DNA from: Thalassoroseus pseudoceratinae
GTDB taxonomy: Bacteria > Planctomycetota > Planctomycetia > Planctomycetales > Planctomycetaceae
Reading direction: 5' to 3'
Length of the DNA: 64,000 nt
Assembly: GCF_011634775.1 (NCBI RefSeq)
Contig: NZ_JAALXT010000002.1
Location: 1 to 64,000 of the forward strand
The position numbers and the translations under genes were made by a program. Shown here in pieces: positions 62,799 to 64,000 of the stretch (the first letter of the stretch is position 1; every line of letters begins with the position of its first letter). Below the pieces are notes generated by a model that was not told the origin of the DNA, made no database searches, and was given only the letters and a program-made list of their open reading frames with translations.

Positions 62799-64000
62799 AT
62801 GATCAATCTTCGACGCTGGCAAGTCGCACCTTTGTGGGCGCTCCTCAGCCTTTTTGTAGCGATCGGTGCATCGGATGCCGTGTTCACACCTGTGGCAAAT
62901 GCTGCGGAATTGCACCAAGAATTCCTCGACGGTTTGCGAGCTCGAGGTTTCTATGACGAGGCGTTGTACTACCTCGACACGCTGGAGCAGAACACCACGC
63001 TCGATGCGGATTTGAAGAAGCGTCTGCCGTACGAACGCGGACTGACGTTGCTGAAAAACGCCCAGACGATGCGAAACCCCGAGGCCCAAGAAGCGGCACT
63101 CGATCAGGCGGCGGGGCAACTCGAAACCTTCGTGCGGGAAAATCCCAATCATGCTCTCGTCGGAAAAGCTCAGGCCGAACGCGGAAATATCCTGCTCGGC
63201 AAAGCTCGCGTGAAAATTTGGGATGCGAATTCGCCGGTCAACGAAGACAAAAAACCGCAGCTTCAGCAAGAAGCCCGGAAAGATGTTCTCGCCGCTCGCA
63301 AGATTTTTCAGTCCGCTCACGATAAGTATAAGGAAGTCTACGAAGGCTTTCCGAAGTTCATTCCTGCCGACGAGAAAGAACAACGTGCCACCCGCCAGAA
63401 GGCGGAAATCGATTACATGCAGGCGCAAATCGATCTGGCGATGTGCACATACGAGGAAGCCCAAACCTACACCGATGGCTCCGATGAGTTCAAGAAAAAA
63501 CTCACCGAAGCAGCCAACGCCTTCGAAGCGATTCACCAAAAGTATCGGAGTATGGTCGGCGGGTTGTACGCTCGGATGTGGCAAGGCAAGTGTTTCGAAG
63601 AGCAAGACGACATCGGCAAAGCCTTGGGGATTTACAACGAACTCCTCGAACACGGCAAAGACAAGGCGACGGTGTCTCGGTCGTTGCGAGTCTTGCAGGA
63701 CCAAGTCCGGCATTTCCGTTTGATCTGTTTGAATCATCGAAGCCGAGCGGATTACCAACTCGTTGTCGACGAGTCCGGCGAATGGTTGAGTGATTCCAGT
63801 AATCGTATCTTGGCTCGAACTCCCACAGGGCTCGGGATTCGCTATCAAAAAGCTCTCGCGCACGAATCGTTGGCGAACAAGCTCCGTCAGGAAGAACAGC
63901 CCGAGAAAGTCGTCGAGCAACAACTCCGGTTGGCACTTAAGGAAGCCCAAGAACTCACCCGTTGGACAGGCCAATACAAAGACGTGGCCCAGTTCATGGC
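62799..64000 (+). CDS. Exported TPR-like protein (cut by window end)
   Basis: The frame is open from ATG 62799 to the edge, giving about 400 residues. A signal peptide (about 1-38, NAA-EL) is followed by helical repeats such as FLDGLRARGFYDEALYYLDTLEQ and FEEQDDIGKALGIYNELLEHGK, typical of TPR units, with charged Lys/Glu-rich helices between. It is probably a periplasmic scaffold protein. A large opposite-strand frame also spans the region, but the plus-strand reading has a signal peptide and repeat pattern. The C-terminal part is missing. Confidence 0.75.
   Translation, partial: MINLRRWQVAPLWALLSLFVAIGASDAVFTPVANAAELHQEFLDGLRARGFYDEALYYLDTLEQNTTLDADLKKRLPYERGLTLLKNAQTMRNPEAQEAALDQAAGQLETFVRENPNHALVGKAQAERGNILLGKARVKIWDANSPVNEDKKPQLQQEARKDVLAARKIFQSAHDKYKEVYEGFPKFIPADEKEQRATRQKAEIDYMQAQIDLAMCTYEEAQTYTDGSDEFKKKLTEAANAFEAIHQKYRSMVGGLYARMWQGKCFEEQDDIGKALGIYNELLEHGKDKATVSRSLRVLQDQVRHFRLICLNHRSRADYQLVVDESGEWLSDSSNRILARTPTGLGIRYQKALAHESLANKLRQEEQPEKVVEQQLRLALKEAQELTRWTGQYKDVAQFM

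Noticed and set aside
62745-63974. 409-codon minus-strand frame near the right edge
   Set aside because: The plus-strand TPR-like frame from 62799 has a signal peptide and helical repeats; the antisense reading lacks both.

Overview
The window looks like a chromosomal segment of a planctomycete (Planctomycetota, probably Planctomycetales). Signs of this are several sulfatases, a Tat-exported DUF1501 protein, SGNH hydrolase and VWA proteins with long secretory leaders, a surface-protein N-terminus carrying a 'LEDRTLLV'-type motif at the left edge, STN-domain and TPR-type exported proteins, and the strand-mixed gene order. No rRNA, tRNA, CRISPR array, insertion sequence or prophage gene was seen. 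The genus assignment is inference.

Layout. 1-5110: edge of a large surface protein, an orphan ParA ATPase, a histone-deacetylase-family enzyme and an exported HEAT-like protein. 5126-13546: a sulfatase, a membrane protein, an exported alpha/beta-hydrolase-like protein, a CobW/COG0523 metallochaperone with a partner gene, and a large NDP-forming acyl-CoA ligase fused to a GNAT domain. 13836-16630: a lower-GC stretch with an ArsR regulator, rhodanese, ferritin-like and DsrE-like genes. 16731-28652: an NtrBC-type two-component pair, a beta-carbonic anhydrase and, divergently, a tightly overlapping four-gene operon: DabA, two NuoL/M-like membrane subunits, and a SulP transporter with a C-terminal PII-like domain. 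28702-33523: a sugar-acid type catabolic operon (enolase-superfamily dehydratase, ceramidase-like hydrolase, DapA-family aldolase, MFS transporter). 33660-45856: mixed housekeeping and exported genes (DoxX, zinc-finger membrane protein, SOUL protein, PolB-like exonuclease, GAF-PP2C phosphatase, SGNH hydrolase, thioredoxin-fold proteins, HicB-like, DUF1501, sulfatase, RsgA, FHA). 46081-50500: a 1174-residue flagellin with tandem repeats, preceded by csrA. 50501-55426: CstA, SlyX, MoxR, a DUF2188 membrane protein and Pmp3. 55655-64000: a VWA/STN protein whose stop codon directly follows an A9 run and whose -1 frame continues into a TPR/beta-sandwich ORF, then three exported proteins, the last cut by the window edge.

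The two most interesting systems are (i) the inorganic-carbon locus at 19609-28652, in which carbonic anhydrase, a DAB-type vectorial CO2 hydration complex and a bicarbonate/sulfate-family transporter carrying its own PII-like sensor are genetically linked next to a sigma-54 two-component system, without RuBisCO or carboxysome genes in view; and (ii) the possible frameshift or slippage fusion at 55655-59790, with an A9 slip site at the stop, an open -1 frame, a 14-bp perfect hairpin downstream and no ribosome-binding site or ATG for the second ORF.

Start codons were chosen by Shine-Dalgarno matches and family N-termini; where the longest frame begins at GTG or TTG this is stated. All functional calls are from reading motifs by eye; no database search was run.
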